Assembly (NCBI GenBank): GCA_003142255.1
Contig: PLLO01000012.1
Coordinates: 62,001-126,000, forward strand
Direction: 5' to 3'
From: Bacteroidales bacterium
Lineage (GTDB): Bacteria; Bacteroidota; Bacteroidia; Bacteroidales; VadinHA17
DNA length: 64,000 nt
This document shows, piece after piece, positions 63,452 to 64,000 of the stretch (the stretch's first letter is position 1; every line of letters starts with the position of its first letter). The position numbers and the translations under genes are program-made. The notes under the pieces are model-generated. The model saw nothing but the letters and a program-made list of their open reading frames with translations, had not been told where the DNA came from and ran no database searches.

Positions 63452-63575
63452 AGAAATTATTCCTGGCAATTATAAAATCCTGACCGAATATTTTAAATTA
63501 TTTCCTTTGTGAAAGAGTTATTCCAATCCTGGGACATCGACTGATGGAATTATTCCGGCAGGCAGTTACTTACTG

Positions 63576-64000
63576 TTAGATCTTATAATGATCCGCTAAT
63601 ATCCATGTAAACAGTTTTCCCGGCAGAATGTACTTCAGAACCACTGCCAGCTTCTGCTCAAATGATGAAATAATATAGCGCTGGTGAGGGTTTTTGCATT
63701 CGACGATCTTAACAAGCTTTTTTGCGAGGACATCCGGCTGCCAGCCGTTGCCTTCATCCTTCTCGATAACTGCAAGCGTCGTTGCATATTGCTCCTTATA
63801 TGGATCATCCTGGCCTGTCGGGGCAAGGAAATTTCTTCTGTTGGCAGAATTGTTGGTATGAAAATCACCGGGATTGATCAGCACTATTTTAATATTAAAC
63901 TGCTTCACTTCCATTCTGAGGGCCTCGCTGAACCCCTCAATGGCGAATTTGGCTGCTGAATAGAACCCCTGTAATGGTAATCCCATCAGTCCGCCGATAG
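63576..64000 (-). CDS. Short-chain dehydrogenase/reductase, C-terminal part (cut by window edge)
   Basis: About 141 codons run in from the right edge; upstream of the Met at 63986 the frame stays open (IGGLMGLPLQG). The catalytic pair is in GFYSAAKFAIEGF, then SEALRMEV and KIVLINPGDFHTN, the usual C-terminal half of SDRs that work on a ketone or alcohol. The NAD(P)-binding GxxxGxG half is outside the window. The tail ILPGKLFTWILADHYKI is longer than in many SDRs. Substrate unknown. Confidence 0.85.
   Translation of the reverse strand, partial: IGGLMGLPLQGFYSAAKFAIEGFSEALRMEVKQFNIKIVLINPGDFHTNNSANRRNFLAPTGQDDPYKEQYATTLAVIEKDEGNGWQPDVLAKKLVKIVECKNPHQRYIISSFEQKLAVVLKYILPGKLFTWILADHYKI

Overview
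The window reads as a chromosomal piece of a plant-polysaccharide-degrading member of the Bacteroidota (Bacteroidales/Marinilabiliales-like). The signs are two SusC/SusD pairs, many exported or lipoprotein CAZymes with SPII-type signal peptides (one with a CKKKDD surface-export-like tail), start codons mostly without Shine-Dalgarno sequences, and a TAnnTTTG-type promoter. A corrinoid/methyl-tetrahydrofolate gene set suggests an anaerobe. No phage, insertion-sequence transposase or CRISPR array was seen. A closer taxonomic call is not possible from sequence reading alone.

Layout. 1-2.2 kb (minus): the N-terminus of a probable GH31 enzyme and a GH35/DUF5597 beta-galactosidase. 2.3-10 kb (minus): a Gfo/Idh/MocA oxidoreductase, a prolyl oligopeptidase, an internally deleted SGNH hydrolase, a lipid operon (PlsC, diacylglycerol-kinase-like protein, HAD-IB phosphatase) and a TolB-like protein. 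10.4-15.3 kb (plus): SusC/SusD. 15.6-19.5 kb (plus): a four-gene corrinoid/methyl-THF operon with a terminator on each side. 19.7-23.3 kb (plus): GH3 and a CE15 glucuronoyl esterase. 23.5-28.8 kb (minus): GH115 alpha-glucuronidase, a Tat-exported Gfo/Idh/MocA protein and a PmoA-like (DUF6807) protein. 28.9-37.3 kb (plus): LacI regulator, GH67 alpha-glucuronidase, SDR, mannonate dehydratase, xylulokinase and xylose isomerase. 37.4-38.6 kb (minus): OsmC, a methyltransferase and tRNA-Lys. 38.7-47.2 kb (minus): SusC, SusD, a LamG lipoprotein and two GH144-like glucanases. 47.5-61.3 kb (plus): a pectin/side-chain set of CE8, GH127-type, GH28, GH35, two GH2 and a GH106-like protein. 61.4-64 kb: an exported RraA-like protein, a two-domain thioredoxin-like protein, a broken signal-peptide remnant and the C-terminal part of an SDR.

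How it fits together. The 10-37 kb part forms a glucuronoxylan locus. SusC/D import, CE15 cleaves glucuronate esters, GH115 and GH67 release (4-O-methyl)glucuronate, GH3 trims xylose, XylA/XylB feed xylose to the pentose pathway, and an SDR plus ManD fit fructuronate to mannonate to KDG. Two copies of one 14-bp LacI-type operator, exact reverse complements of each other, lie before susC and in the divergent GH115/lacI intergenic region, and so tie the locus into one likely regulon. No endo-xylanase, uronate isomerase, KDG kinase or KDPG aldolase is in the window.

The most unusual parts are the corrinoid operon, which looks like a methionine synthase split into separate proteins but without the homocysteine domain, and the exported Gfo/Idh plus PmoA-like pair that sits with GH115. 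Both invite the idea that this locus deals with the methyl group of 4-O-methylglucuronate, but that is inference. A family of C/G-rich palindromic intergenic elements recurs six times, and one copy supplies the C-terminus and stop codon of the MTHFR-like gene.
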